This document shows, piece after piece, positions 6,924-14,736 of a stretch of DNA of 16,563 nt. Source of the DNA: an uncultured Lachnospiraceae bacterium (GTDB taxonomy: Bacteria; Bacillota; Clostridia; Lachnospirales; Lachnospiraceae); NCBI GenBank assembly GCA_910577115.1, contig CAJTMC010000062.1:1-16563 (forward strand). The letters run 5' to 3'. The notes below the pieces were generated by a model. The model searched no databases. It was not told where the DNA came from and saw nothing but the letters and a program-made list of their open reading frames with translations. Each line of letters opens with the position of its first letter. The stretch's first letter is position 1. A program made the translations under genes and the position numbers.

Positions 6924-7658
6924 ATGATGACAGTACATGAGGTGAGTAAGCTTGCCGGAGTGAGTATACGCACTCTGCAATATTATGACAAGATCGGTCT
7001 TTTACATCCGACGGGATATACCGATGCTGGCTACAGACTGTATGACGATACAGATTTGGAGCGCCTTCAACACATCTTGCTGTTTCGCGAATTGGAGTTT
7101 CCACTGAAAGACATCAAGGCAATTTTAAATAGTCCGGATTTTGATAGAAGCAAGGCGCTAGAACAGCAGATAGAATTGCTTAGATTGAAAAAGGAACATA
7201 TTGAGAACTTGATGAATTTTGCACTTGGAATAAAAATGTTAGGAGTGAAACATATGGATTTCAAAGCATTTGATAGAAGTAAACTAGATGAATATGCTAA
7301 ACAGGCAAAGGAATTGTATGGGAATATGCCAGAGTATAAAGAAATGGAAGAGAAGCAGAAGAATCGTACAGAGGAAGATGAGAAAATTTTGGCTGACAGA
7401 TTTATGCTTCTCTTTAAGGAAGCTGGCGAAATGAAAGATATGAACCCTGCTTCTCCTGAAGCGCAAAATCTTGTGAAAAGAATACAGGATTATATTACAG
7501 AAAATATGTATACCTGTTCCAATAAAATACTGCGGGGATTAGGTAAGATGTATTCTGGAGGTGGTGATTTTACAAAGAATATCGATGAATATGGTGGGGA
7601 AGGAACTGCTATATTTGTTGACAATGCGATTCAGATCTACTGTGATAATGAACAATAA
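6924..7658 (+). CDS. MerR-family regulator with TipAS-type ligand-binding domain
   Basis: A 244-residue protein. Residues 1-70 are a classic MerR winged HTH (TVHEVSKLAGVSIRTLQYYD, then GYRLYDDTDLERLQHI...FPLKDIKAIL). A dimerising coiled coil spans ~80-108. Residues ~118-240 resemble the TipAS/Mta C-terminal domain (LDEYAKQAKELYGNMPEYKEM, PEAQNLVKRIQDYI, YGGEGTAIFVDNAI), which binds hydrophobic or thiopeptide-like drugs in known members. ATG 6924 is chosen because GGAGG at 6911-6915 sits eight bases upstream; ATG 6909 precedes that site. It probably activates its own 19-bp-spacer promoter. There is no transporter next to it, which is odd for this type. It lies between two tail genes as an apparent cargo insertion. 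Confidence 0.92.
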   Translation: MMTVHEVSKLAGVSIRTLQYYDKIGLLHPTGYTDAGYRLYDDTDLERLQHILLFRELEFPLKDIKAILNSPDFDRSKALEQQIELLRLKKEHIENLMNFALGIKMLGVKHMDFKAFDRSKLDEYAKQAKELYGNMPEYKEMEEKQKNRTEEDEKILADRFMLLFKEAGEMKDMNPASPEAQNLVKRIQDYITENMYTCSNKILRGLGKMYSGGGDFTKNIDEYGGEGTAIFVDNAIQIYCDNEQ

Positions 7659-7679
7659 TTGAAATAGATTTGTTCATTC

Positions 7680-7707
7680 AGAGAGTCGGGAAACTGGCTC
7701 TCTTTTT
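7680..7707 (+). terminator. GAAA-loop hairpin with T-run ahead of the tail hub gene
   Basis: GAGAGTCGG (7681-7689) pairs with CTGGCTCTC (7694-7702) around GAAA, with flanking A-T closure and five T. It probably ends the merR transcript, 22 bases after its stop. It closely matches the hairpin at 3594-3617, so it may belong to the phage rather than to merR. It falls within the in-frame upstream extension of the hub gene, which argues against a start before it. Confidence 0.75.
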
Positions 7708-7729
7708 ATTTCAGGGAGGAGGTGTTTCC

Positions 7730-9667
7730 GTGTATCCAGTAAGTGAAGCATTCCTGCAGGCGGTGCAGGAGAACACAAGAAGGTATTTTTGGTCGGGAAG
7801 AATTACGACAACGAAGGGTGTCACGTATGAGTTTGGAGCTGATGATATCGTAAAGGGAAGTGGCTATATTTCCAGTCAATGCTGCGGCTCTACTGAGATT
7901 GAGCTTGGTACGGTGTATGCAGCAGAGATGGGGATTACGCTTTTATCTGACATTGACAGATATATTTTGGAAGATGCTCTGGTGGAATTGTTCTATCATC
8001 TGAGACTGTCGGATGGCACATTTGAAGAGATTCCAATGGGAATCTTTGAGGTGTCGGAGGCTAACCGCAACATCAAGACGTTGGAGCTGAAAGCCTATGA
8101 TTTCATGCTACGGTTTGATAAGAGCTTCAATGGCTTTGAAACCATCGGCACGGTGTATGATTTTGTGAGCCTGTGCTGCAAGGCCTGTAAGGTGGAAATG
8201 GCACAGAGTCAGGCTGATTATGAAGCGATGCCCAATGGAACAGAACTGCTTTCCATTTTTACGGAGAATGATATTGAGACCTACCGGGATGTGCTCTACT
8301 ATGTGGGGCAGGTTCTTGGTGGGTTTTTCTGTATCAACAGAGAGGGCAAATTGGAACTGCGGAAGTATGGTAATGAGCCTGTGATGGAGATGGAAACGAA
8401 GCATCGCTTTACCAGCAGCTTTTCCGATTTCATTACAAGGTACACGGCGGTTTCTTCTACCAACATGAAAACGGAAACGGCAGAGTATTATCATCTGGAT
8501 CCGGACGATGGACTGACACTGAATCTTGGTGTGAATCCGCTGTTGCAGTTTGGTCTGAAGGAAACAAGAGAGCAGCTGTGTATGAATATCCTGAATGATT
8601 TGGCGGTTGTGGATTATGTTCCTTTTGATTCCGAAACAACAGGAAATCCTGCTCTGGATTTAGGAGATGTGATCCGGTTCAAGGGAGGACAGGCAGACGA
8701 AAACAGGATATCCGCCATTACTTCCATGCAGTGTAAGATTGGTGGAAAGCATACGCTGAAAGGGGTTGGTAAGAATCCGAGACTGGCACATGCTAAGTCT
8801 AAGAATGATAAGAACATCAGCGGGCTGCTGAACCAGATTATAGATAATAAAGAGGCTGGCAAGATTGGTATTCATACCTTTACCAATGCCAGCTCTTTTA
8901 CGGTTGGCGAGAGTGATGTGAAGATTATTTCCATCGAGTTTGCACCGAATGAAGCGGTTATGGCGCAGTTCTTTGGCTCTGTGATTGTGGGAGTGAATGC
9001 AGACCAGGTGGAGAGGTCAGTGGTTGCAAGAGGGGATGTGGTGATTCCTTCGGTGGAAGTTACAGAACCTGTAGAAAATGCTGCAGGCAATGGCGGCACT
9101 GTGGATGCTGCAGAGAGTGATGTTGTGGATGAAACCAGTGGAGGTTTGGATAGTGCTGTTGCAGCAGAAGAACCTGTTGTGATTGGCAACACAAAAGAAC
9201 AGACATTATCTGTGGAACTGCCTGTAGTCTGGAAGGAAGATGGGCAGGTGGTGGTTAATTTTACCTTTGAGTTCAATGATAACATCATCGAGATTCATCA
9301 GCCGGAAGAGACTTGGCATTCCGGGAAGCATTCCGTCATGCTGTATTATCCGATTGAGAATCTGGTGGCGAATTACAGAAACATTTTCAATGTATATGCC
9401 AGGGCATCAGGTGGAACCGTTACGGTGGATACCGGTGATTGCCTTGCCGCGATTATGGGTCAGTCTATGGGTGCGGGGGAAGCCTGGGACGGCGAGATCA
9501 AGATTGAAGAAACCATTAAGAAAGTAAAAGTTGGTGGTGTGCTTCAGATGTCTGCTATTGATGAAAATATCACCTGGAAGATTGATGAGCTTGTGAAGAG
9601 AACCTATAGTGATGTGGTTCCTGGAAGATTTGGAATCGGCGCGTTTGCAATGCCGGTGGAAAGGTAG
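7730..9667 (+). CDS. phage tail hub / Tal-like tip protein
   Basis: A 645-residue protein. The first ~330 residues (FWSGRITTTKGVTYEFGADDI, SGYISSQCCGSTEIELG, GTVYDFVSLCCKACKVEM, GKLELRKYG) resemble the hub or tail-associated (Tal) proteins at the distal end of Clostridia siphophage tails. A central part (ENRISAITSMQCKIGGKHTLKGVG) fits the end of the hub fold. Residues ~440-485 are an Ala/Glu/Val-rich acidic linker, and ~490-645 a beta-rich C-terminal domain. It likely forms the tail tip and carries host-contact domains; a peptidoglycan-cleaving activity is not evident. GTG 7730 is chosen because GGGAGGAGG (7714-7722) lies seven bases upstream and the hairpin at 7680-7707 precedes it. The next tail gene starts six bases after the stop. 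Confidence 0.85.
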   Translation: MYPVSEAFLQAVQENTRRYFWSGRITTTKGVTYEFGADDIVKGSGYISSQCCGSTEIELGTVYAAEMGITLLSDIDRYILEDALVELFYHLRLSDGTFEEIPMGIFEVSEANRNIKTLELKAYDFMLRFDKSFNGFETIGTVYDFVSLCCKACKVEMAQSQADYEAMPNGTELLSIFTENDIETYRDVLYYVGQVLGGFFCINREGKLELRKYGNEPVMEMETKHRFTSSFSDFITRYTAVSSTNMKTETAEYYHLDPDDGLTLNLGVNPLLQFGLKETREQLCMNILNDLAVVDYVPFDSETTGNPALDLGDVIRFKGGQADENRISAITSMQCKIGGKHTLKGVGKNPRLAHAKSKNDKNISGLLNQIIDNKEAGKIGIHTFTNASSFTVGESDVKIISIEFAPNEAVMAQFFGSVIVGVNADQVERSVVARGDVVIPSVEVTEPVENAAGNGGTVDAAESDVVDETSGGLDSAVAAEEPVVIGNTKEQTLSVELPVVWKEDGQVVVNFTFEFNDNIIEIHQPEETWHSGKHSVMLYYPIENLVANYRNIFNVYARASGGTVTVDTGDCLAAIMGQSMGAGEAWDGEIKIEETIKKVKVGGVLQMSAIDENITWKIDELVKRTYSDVVPGRFGIGAFAMPVER

Positions 9668-9673
9668 GTAAGG

Positions 9674-11074
9674 ATGAAGCTGAAAGGAAATATGGTCATC
9701 GAGATGATCGATGATGCCACCGGGGAAGTGGTGGAAAGAGTACAGGAAGAGAATATGGTGACGAATGCGGTAAATCATATCCTGGGATTGAATCCTATGG
9801 GTATTTTTTATTCTGTGGCCGGGGAGTATGATACGCATTTGCTTTGGAATGACAACATGCTCCCAATCTGTCCTAACATGATTGGGGGCATACTGCTTTA
9901 CTCGGAAGCTTTGACAGAGGATGCGGACAATATTTATCCATCCACTGCAAAGCTTCCGGTGGCATATGCATCCAACGATGTCAATGCTACTGCGGATGTG
10001 GCAAGGGGAAGTATGAATCTGACGGAGAGTAAGCCGCTTGATAATGGGTATCGTTTTGTATGGGAGTTTACACCAAGTCAGGGGAATGGAACCATTGCTG
10101 CGGTGGCACTGACTTCCAAGCAGGGCGGTGTGGCGGCTTATGGCAGTATGGAGAATTCCAAGGCTGCCTTTTACCAGATTATGGAGACCAGACTGGAAAC
10201 ACAGACTGTGGAAGAGCTTGCGGAGTTGTTCAGCGCGGTGGAGGTGGATTTTGAGAACAATATCCTGATTAATATTCGATTCCAGGATAGTTCCGTGATC
10301 ATCCATAAGAGAAGGCTTCCGGTGTTTACTCTGGGGCTGAATGACAGGCTGAATGATACGACGAATGACCTACTGGAAGAGAAGGTCATTTCCTGCAGTA
10401 CCTTTAAGTTTCTGGGGAGCTATACGCCTTATGGGGATTTTCTGGACGGGCATGACGGGTACTGGTATGGATTTGCCAATCAGGCGAATTCTTCCGGGGA
10501 TGCCAAGATGTACTGGGTGAAAATTAAGAAGGATGATTACACCATGACAGAAGGTGTGTGGACACTGTCAAATGCCTGCCTGAAAGCAATTGGAAGCTTC
10601 AAGGTGGATACCTATGCCCAGAGATCTGTGAGAGGTGTTATCCGGAATGGATATTTATATCTGACTGCTTATGACGATGCAGGCATTTATAAAATCAATC
10701 TCAGTAATTCCACAGATGTGACGCTGATTCCCTTTGGATTTACATCAGAGGGAAAATCGCAGACCGGTTCCGGTACCTGTGCGAATTATCTGTTTATGGT
10801 AAATGACCTGATTATCGGATGGGATTACCAGATCAAGCCGGATGATACGGTGGTACAGACTGTGGGAAGTACAAGACTTTTGAATCTGGGTACGCCGCTA
10901 TTTCAGTATAAGGAGTTCTGCTTCGGATGGGGCGGTAACTATGGTTCGGATTACAGGATGTGTTTTTTGCTGACACCGTATCTGGCCAGTATCAATAACT
11001 TAAGTACTGCCGTGGTGAATACTACGGATAAGACGATGAAGATTACCTATGAGCTGACGGAAGAGGACGGTTGA
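9674..11074 (+). CDS. phage tail tip / receptor-binding-type structural protein
   Basis: A 466-residue, largely beta-predicted protein. The N-terminus (MKLKGNMVIEMIDDATGEVVE...NMVTNAVNHILGLNP) is a style seen in minor tail proteins of Clostridia phages and presumably attaches to the hub. From about residue 230 it contains propeller-like strands (GYWYGFAN, GYLYLTAYDDAGIYKINL, NYLFMVNDLIIGWDYQI) that could bind surface glycans. Its place after the hub and before the holin is the usual slot for the receptor-binding protein; no longer tail fibre or chaperone is present. Start ATG 9674 has GGAAAGG at 9658-9664. The structural role is likely; receptor binding is inferred. Confidence 0.7.
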   Translation: MKLKGNMVIEMIDDATGEVVERVQEENMVTNAVNHILGLNPMGIFYSVAGEYDTHLLWNDNMLPICPNMIGGILLYSEALTEDADNIYPSTAKLPVAYASNDVNATADVARGSMNLTESKPLDNGYRFVWEFTPSQGNGTIAAVALTSKQGGVAAYGSMENSKAAFYQIMETRLETQTVEELAELFSAVEVDFENNILINIRFQDSSVIIHKRRLPVFTLGLNDRLNDTTNDLLEEKVISCSTFKFLGSYTPYGDFLDGHDGYWYGFANQANSSGDAKMYWVKIKKDDYTMTEGVWTLSNACLKAIGSFKVDTYAQRSVRGVIRNGYLYLTAYDDAGIYKINLSNSTDVTLIPFGFTSEGKSQTGSGTCANYLFMVNDLIIGWDYQIKPDDTVVQTVGSTRLLNLGTPLFQYKEFCFGWGGNYGSDYRMCFLLTPYLASINNLSTAVVNTTDKTMKITYELTEEDG

Positions 11075-11097
11075 TAGGGATAGCATTTTGGGATGAG

Positions 11098-11128
11098 GCA
11101 GTTGCTCTAGGGCGGGCAGCTGCTTTTT
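11098..11128 (+). terminator. hairpin with T-run between tail and holin genes
   Basis: GCAGTTGC (11098-11105) pairs with GCAGCTGC (11116-11123), one G-T pair, around a 10-base loop, followed by five T. It sits 23 bases after the tail protein stop and ahead of the holin ribosome binding site. It may be a partial terminator that tunes lysis gene expression. Confidence 0.65.
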
Positions 11129-11159
11129 CTATACAATTTTTTAAGGAGGAACAGAGGAT

Positions 11160-11582
11160 ATGAAAGAGTTTTGGAGTATGGTGCAGTTGGTGTTTACGGG
11201 AATCGGTGGCTGGCTTGGCTATTTCCTGGGAGGGTGTGATGGTTTGATAATTGCATTGCTTTTATTTGTGGTGGCGGATTACATCACGGGAATTATGTGT
11301 GCAATTTCCGATAAGAAGCTTTCTTCTGAGGTCGGATTCAAGGGAATCTGCAGAAAGGTACTTATCTTTATGCTGGTAGGAATTGCAAATGTTTTGGATG
11401 TACAGGTTATCGGAACAGGGTCAGTGCTTAGAACAGCAGTGATCTTTTTTTATCTCAGCAATGAGGGGATTTCTTTGCTTGAGAATGCAGGACATTTGGG
11501 ATTGCCTATTCCGGAGAAGCTTAAGAAGGTGTTGGAGCAGCTGCATGACCGCAGTGAAGAGGACAAAAAGGATGGTGAGTGA
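11160..11582 (+). CDS. phage holin, toxin-secretion/lysis holin family (phage_holin_4_1 type)
   Basis: A 140-residue membrane protein with about three hydrophobic segments and the family-typical GGCDGLIIALLLFVVADYITGI followed by SSEVGFKGICRK and a late ENAGHLGLPIPEKLKKVLEQL, ending in a charged tail. Holins of this group (related to TcdE and Bacillus/Clostridium phage holins) form pores in the cytoplasmic membrane that release the endolysin. AAGGAGG at 11143-11149 lies ten bases before ATG 11160. The stop overlaps the GTG start of the endolysin gene by four bases, so the two are translated together. Confidence 0.93.
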   Translation: MKEFWSMVQLVFTGIGGWLGYFLGGCDGLIIALLLFVVADYITGIMCAISDKKLSSEVGFKGICRKVLIFMLVGIANVLDVQVIGTGSVLRTAVIFFYLSNEGISLLENAGHLGLPIPEKLKKVLEQLHDRSEEDKKDGE

Positions 11583-13075
11583 GTATGGGATATACAAATA
11601 GCCCTTTAGTGGCGTTTACACTGTTGAGTCCGAATCATTCCGGACAGCGTAACCACAAAATCGACAGAATATCTCCGCACTGTGTTGTGGGACAGTGCAC
11701 TGCAGAAGGCTTGGGGGATTGGTTTCACAGACCATCCACCCAGGCCTCTTCTAATTATGGTATTGATAAGAATGGCAGGGTTGGTTTGTATGTGGAAGAG
11801 AAGAATCGTTCCTGGTGTACTTCCAACAATGAGAATGACCAGAGAGCAGTTACCATTGAGTGCGCTTCCGGCAAGGTGGAACCTTATGCTATGAATGAGG
11901 TGGTCTATGACAGGCTGATTGATTTGTGTGTGGATATCTGTCAGAGAAATGGGAAGAAGAAGTTGCTTTGGTTTGGAGATAAGCGGAAATCTTTAAGCTA
12001 TCAGCCAAAGGAGGATGAGATGCTCATCACGGTTCACAGATGGTTTGCCAATAAGAGTTGTCCGGGGAACTGGCTTTATGCAAGGCTGGGTGATTTGGCT
12101 GCGAAGGTTACAGCGAGACTTAGCGGTGGAGAATCAGAAGCGATTCCATCCGGTATGCAGGCAAGAGAGTTTCAGAATCTGACTGAGGTACAGGTGATTG
12201 CAAAGGTTGGTGCATTGTTTACTGCAGATCAGAAGAAGTCGGGGATTCTTGCATCAATATCTATGGCTCAGTTTATTTTGGAAAGTGGCTATGGAAAATC
12301 AGAGCTGGCACAGGGTGCGAATAACTGCTTTGGAATGAAGAAATCACTTTCAGGCAATACCTGGGGTGGTTCTACCTGGGATGGCAGCTCTGTTTATACA
12401 AAGAAGACTCAGGAGCAGAATGCGGATGGAAGCTATGTGACTATTACAGCTGATTTCAGAAGATACAGCTGTGTGGAAGACTCCATTGCAGACCATAGTG
12501 CTTATCTGCTTGGAGCCAAGAATGGAAGCAAGCTCAGATATGAGGGCTTAAAGGGATGTACCGATTATAAAAAGGCTGCACAGATCATCAAAAATGGTGG
12601 TTATGCTACGAGTCTTACTTATGTGGACAAGCTCTGCAGCATTATTGAACGATGGAAACTGACTCAGTATGATGTGGCTGGTGAAGCTTCGGATGTGGTG
12701 AAGTATTATCGTGTGAGAAAGACATGGGATGATGCAAAATCTCAGCTTGGCGCTTATACGATTCTTGCCAATGCAAAGGCTATGGCTGATAAGAATCCGG
12801 GATATGAGGTTTATGACTGGAATGGAAAGCAGGTTTATCCTGAGGTTGCTGCAGGGGTGAACAAAACGGACACACCTTTTCTTGTGAAGGTTAGTATTCC
12901 TGATCTGAATATAAGGAAGGGTGCAGGAACTAATACTGCTAAGACTGGACAGGTGACTGGTGTGGGAATCTTCACAATCCTTGAAGTCAGAGAGGGAAAA
13001 GGCTCTGATGCTGGATGGGGAAGACTTAAGAGCGGTGCTGGATGGATCGCATTGTCGTTCTGTGAGAGAATTTAA
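11579..13075 (+). CDS. bifunctional endolysin: N-acetylmuramoyl-L-alanine amidase plus glucosaminidase, SH3 domain
   Basis: A 498-residue peptidoglycan hydrolase with no signal peptide, as expected for holin-dependent release. Residues ~5-175 form an Amidase_2/PGRP domain; likely zinc ligands are His34 (SPHC), His153 (TVHRW) and Cys161 (SCPG), with Glu94 (TIECAS) in the active site. Residues ~200-366 form a glucosaminidase domain with likely catalytic Glu235 (QFILESGYGKS) and the FGMK motif at 251-254. Residues ~375-422 (YYRVRKTWDDAKSQLGAY) are a SPOR-like or wall-associated module common in Clostridia autolysins. Residues ~432-498 are an SH3b domain (PDLNIRKGAGTNT). The start is GTG 11579, seven bases after AAGGA and overlapping the holin stop; ATG 11585 is possible. 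A terminator follows. Confidence 0.95.
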   Translation: MSMGYTNSPLVAFTLLSPNHSGQRNHKIDRISPHCVVGQCTAEGLGDWFHRPSTQASSNYGIDKNGRVGLYVEEKNRSWCTSNNENDQRAVTIECASGKVEPYAMNEVVYDRLIDLCVDICQRNGKKKLLWFGDKRKSLSYQPKEDEMLITVHRWFANKSCPGNWLYARLGDLAAKVTARLSGGESEAIPSGMQAREFQNLTEVQVIAKVGALFTADQKKSGILASISMAQFILESGYGKSELAQGANNCFGMKKSLSGNTWGGSTWDGSSVYTKKTQEQNADGSYVTITADFRRYSCVEDSIADHSAYLLGAKNGSKLRYEGLKGCTDYKKAAQIIKNGGYATSLTYVDKLCSIIERWKLTQYDVAGEASDVVKYYRVRKTWDDAKSQLGAYTILANAKAMADKNPGYEVYDWNGKQVYPEVAAGVNKTDTPFLVKVSIPDLNIRKGAGTNTAKTGQVTGVGIFTILEVREGKGSDAGWGRLKSGAGWIALSFCERI

Positions 13076-13087
13076 TAAGGAATGAGG

Positions 13088-13132
13088 ATAAGGGCTATCG
13101 AAGGTTATATACTGGATATAGCCCTTATTTTT
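13088..13132 (+). terminator. rho-independent terminator after the endolysin gene
   Basis: ATAAGGGCTAT (13088-13098) pairs perfectly with ATAGCCCTTAT (13118-13128) around a 19-base loop, followed by a T-run. It marks the end of the phage late transcript. Base composition becomes clearly AT-richer just beyond it. Confidence 0.85.
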
Positions 13133-13181
13133 GTGCACAATCAACAAACGATTGCAAAATAAACGTGAATTAATGTTCAAC

Positions 13182-13210
13182 TTGATATTATTCGAGATTT
13201 CGATTATAAT
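13182..13210 (+). promoter_or_regulatory. sigma-A promoter of the HTH-WYL operon
   Basis: TTGATA (13182-13187), 17-base spacer, TATAAT (13205-13210). The spacer carries two TCGA palindromes (13192-13195 and 13200-13203) within TTCGAGATTTCGA, a possible operator. It lies 50 bases before the ATG of the small HTH gene and after the endolysin terminator, so the downstream operon is independently transcribed. Confidence 0.75.
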
Positions 13211-13259
13211 ATGATTGTATTACTGTATCTTTTTGTGTTGTTAAGAAAAGGAAGCTTAT

Positions 13260-13475
13260 ATGGAACAAAAATATTTGTCATTAAAAGAAACTGCAGCTAA
13301 GTGGGGAATAAGTGATCGAAGAATAAACACGTTGTGTTTAGAGAACAGAATCCCAGGAGCTTTTAAGGTGGGTAATTCTTGGGCAGTTCCAGCCAACGCA
13401 GAGAAACCTAATGATGAAAGAATCAAATCCGGGAAATATATAGTAAAGAAGGAAAAAGAGGATGGCTTTAAATAA
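13260..13475 (+). CDS. small excisionase-like helix-turn-helix protein
   Basis: A 71-residue DNA-binding protein. SLKETAAKWGISDRRINTLCLENRIPGAFKVGNSWAVP is a MerR-like/excisionase-type winged HTH of the HTH_17 kind: a DNA-recognition helix followed by a G-x-x-W-x-V/I-P wing. The C-terminal tail is lysine-rich. ATG 13260 follows AAAGGAAG at 13247-13253. It overlaps the next gene by 14 bases, which makes it the first gene of a coupled operon. With no integrase nearby, a regulatory or accessory role is likelier than a phage excisionase. Confidence 0.82.
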   Translation: MEQKYLSLKETAAKWGISDRRINTLCLENRIPGAFKVGNSWAVPANAEKPNDERIKSGKYIVKKEKEDGFK

Positions 13476-14736
13476 ATCAACACTGCTTATTAGAGATTAT
13501 GAGAATATAAGGCACATATTACGTGATATTTACATCTTTGGATGTTTTTCAAGAGATGATTTTATAGAGAAAAAGGGAATAAGTGGAAGAAAATATGATA
13601 ACGAACAACGAAGGATAAGTGCATACCTGCCAGATAAATTCATTCAGAAGAGAAGAATAGATAAAAAAGTTCTTTTGTATTGTTCTTATCAAATGGAAGA
13701 CAGTGAGAAAAACTATTTAGCTGATACATATAGAAACAAATCTTTTACTGCATTGGATATTATGGCTTTTTTCTTTGTGCAGCAAATTCTTTCTGATGGT
13801 CAGGAGATGACAGCTACTGAATTGTTGGATTCTATGCCAAATTATAATGATTCAGTTGTTTTCACTAAAGATAATTTGCGTGTAAAACTTGACGAATTGA
13901 CAGAAAAAGGATTTATAACTACGCGTAAAGAAGGTCGTACTGTTCTGTATAAGCTAGTTGAGGATATATGGGAAGATTTTTCTGATGACGAATTGTTAGA
14001 TTTGAGCCTTTATTTAGAGTTTCTAAAGAATGTATCTCCAATTGAAATGCCATATTACTTTTTGAAACAGAAGCTTCATTTGTATATGGAGTGCGAACGC
14101 CATATGGAATGTGGTTACAATAAAACTTTTGCATTTAAGCACAATCATTTTTTCAATTCTCTGGATAACAACGTTCTATTACCAATATTATCCAGTTGCA
14201 ATTTAAAAGAAGCGGTTAGTGTAATCATGGATGATGGCTTAGAACGGAATGTATTGCCGTCTCGTGTTATTCACGATAGTGCTTATGGACGGCAGTATTT
14301 ATATTGTTTTGATTTAAACAGAAATGTGCAGAGCATAGTTAGGATAGACAAGATTTTATCTGTAAGGTCATTAAGAAAGATGCAAGCAGACGAATTGAAA
14401 ATTGTAGATGGTATTGCTGCTTTTCTTGATGAATGCTGGTGTACATCGGGAGTAAATGAAGAATTAAAAGAAATAGTAATAGAGTTCAGATTTGATGAAG
14501 ATAAGGAGCCTTATATACTTGGAAGAATAGAAAGAGAAGGTCATGGAGGTAAGATTAGTCGAATTGAAGAAGGCTTGTATGAATATAAAATAAGACTTAG
14601 AGATCCTAATGAGATGCTCCCATGGATTAGAAGTTTTGGAGAGAGAGCTAAGGTTATTTCTAGTGAAGGGAATAATACTATTGATACAATAGCCAATGAC
14701 TGGAAAAGGGCGGTTGAAAAATATGAATCTATTTGA
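13462..14736 (+). CDS. WYL-domain transcriptional regulator (first of a pair)
   Basis: A 424-residue protein. The N-terminal third is helical (RDYENIRHILRDIYIFGCFS...) with a winged-helix-like segment around residues 135-170 (NLRVKLDELTEKGFITTRKEGRTVLYKL). Residues ~265-310 form the WYL core (LPSRVIHDSAYGRQYLYCFDL, then VRIDKILSVRSLRK), and ~335-410 fit the WYL C-terminal extension (EIVIEFRFDED...YKIRLRDPNEMLPWIRSFG). WYL domains are Sm-like beta barrels thought to bind nucleic acid or nucleotide ligands, and they regulate many phage-defence and DNA-damage loci (BrxR and CapW are examples). It overlaps the preceding HTH gene by 14 bases and the following WYL gene by 14 bases. The target promoter is unknown. 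Confidence 0.85.
   Translation: MALNKSTLLIRDYENIRHILRDIYIFGCFSRDDFIEKKGISGRKYDNEQRRISAYLPDKFIQKRRIDKKVLLYCSYQMEDSEKNYLADTYRNKSFTALDIMAFFFVQQILSDGQEMTATELLDSMPNYNDSVVFTKDNLRVKLDELTEKGFITTRKEGRTVLYKLVEDIWEDFSDDELLDLSLYLEFLKNVSPIEMPYYFLKQKLHLYMECERHMECGYNKTFAFKHNHFFNSLDNNVLLPILSSCNLKEAVSVIMDDGLERNVLPSRVIHDSAYGRQYLYCFDLNRNVQSIVRIDKILSVRSLRKMQADELKIVDGIAAFLDECWCTSGVNEELKEIVIEFRFDEDKEPYILGRIEREGHGGKISRIEEGLYEYKIRLRDPNEMLPWIRSFGERAKVISSEGNNTIDTIANDWKRAVEKYESI

Noticed and set aside
7670..7729. Upstream start for the tail hub gene
   Set aside because: The extension is translated from a hairpin with a T-run and lacks a ribosome binding site. GTG 7730 has a strong GGGAGGAGG seven bases upstream.
9407..10306. 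299-codon minus-strand open frame
   Set aside because: It runs antisense across the junction of two well-supported tail genes. The predicted protein is rich in His and Ile with no recognisable domain.
9674..11074. Diversity-generating retroelement target in the receptor-binding protein
   Set aside because: No reverse transcriptase gene and no template repeat resembling the end of this gene is present.
3646..13075. Firm call of a tailocin or phage-tail-like bacteriocin
   Set aside because: The absence of head genes is seen only within this window. Cargo insertions already interrupt the module, so head genes could lie to the left.
12548..13180. 210-codon minus-strand open frame
   Set aside because: It is antisense to the glucosaminidase and SH3 domains of the endolysin and includes the terminator stem. 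Its Ser/His/Ile-rich composition looks like a shadow.
13260..13475. Phage excisionase with an integration site here
   Set aside because: No integrase and no flanking direct repeat or tRNA gene is visible. Its 14-base overlap with a WYL gene favours a regulatory role.
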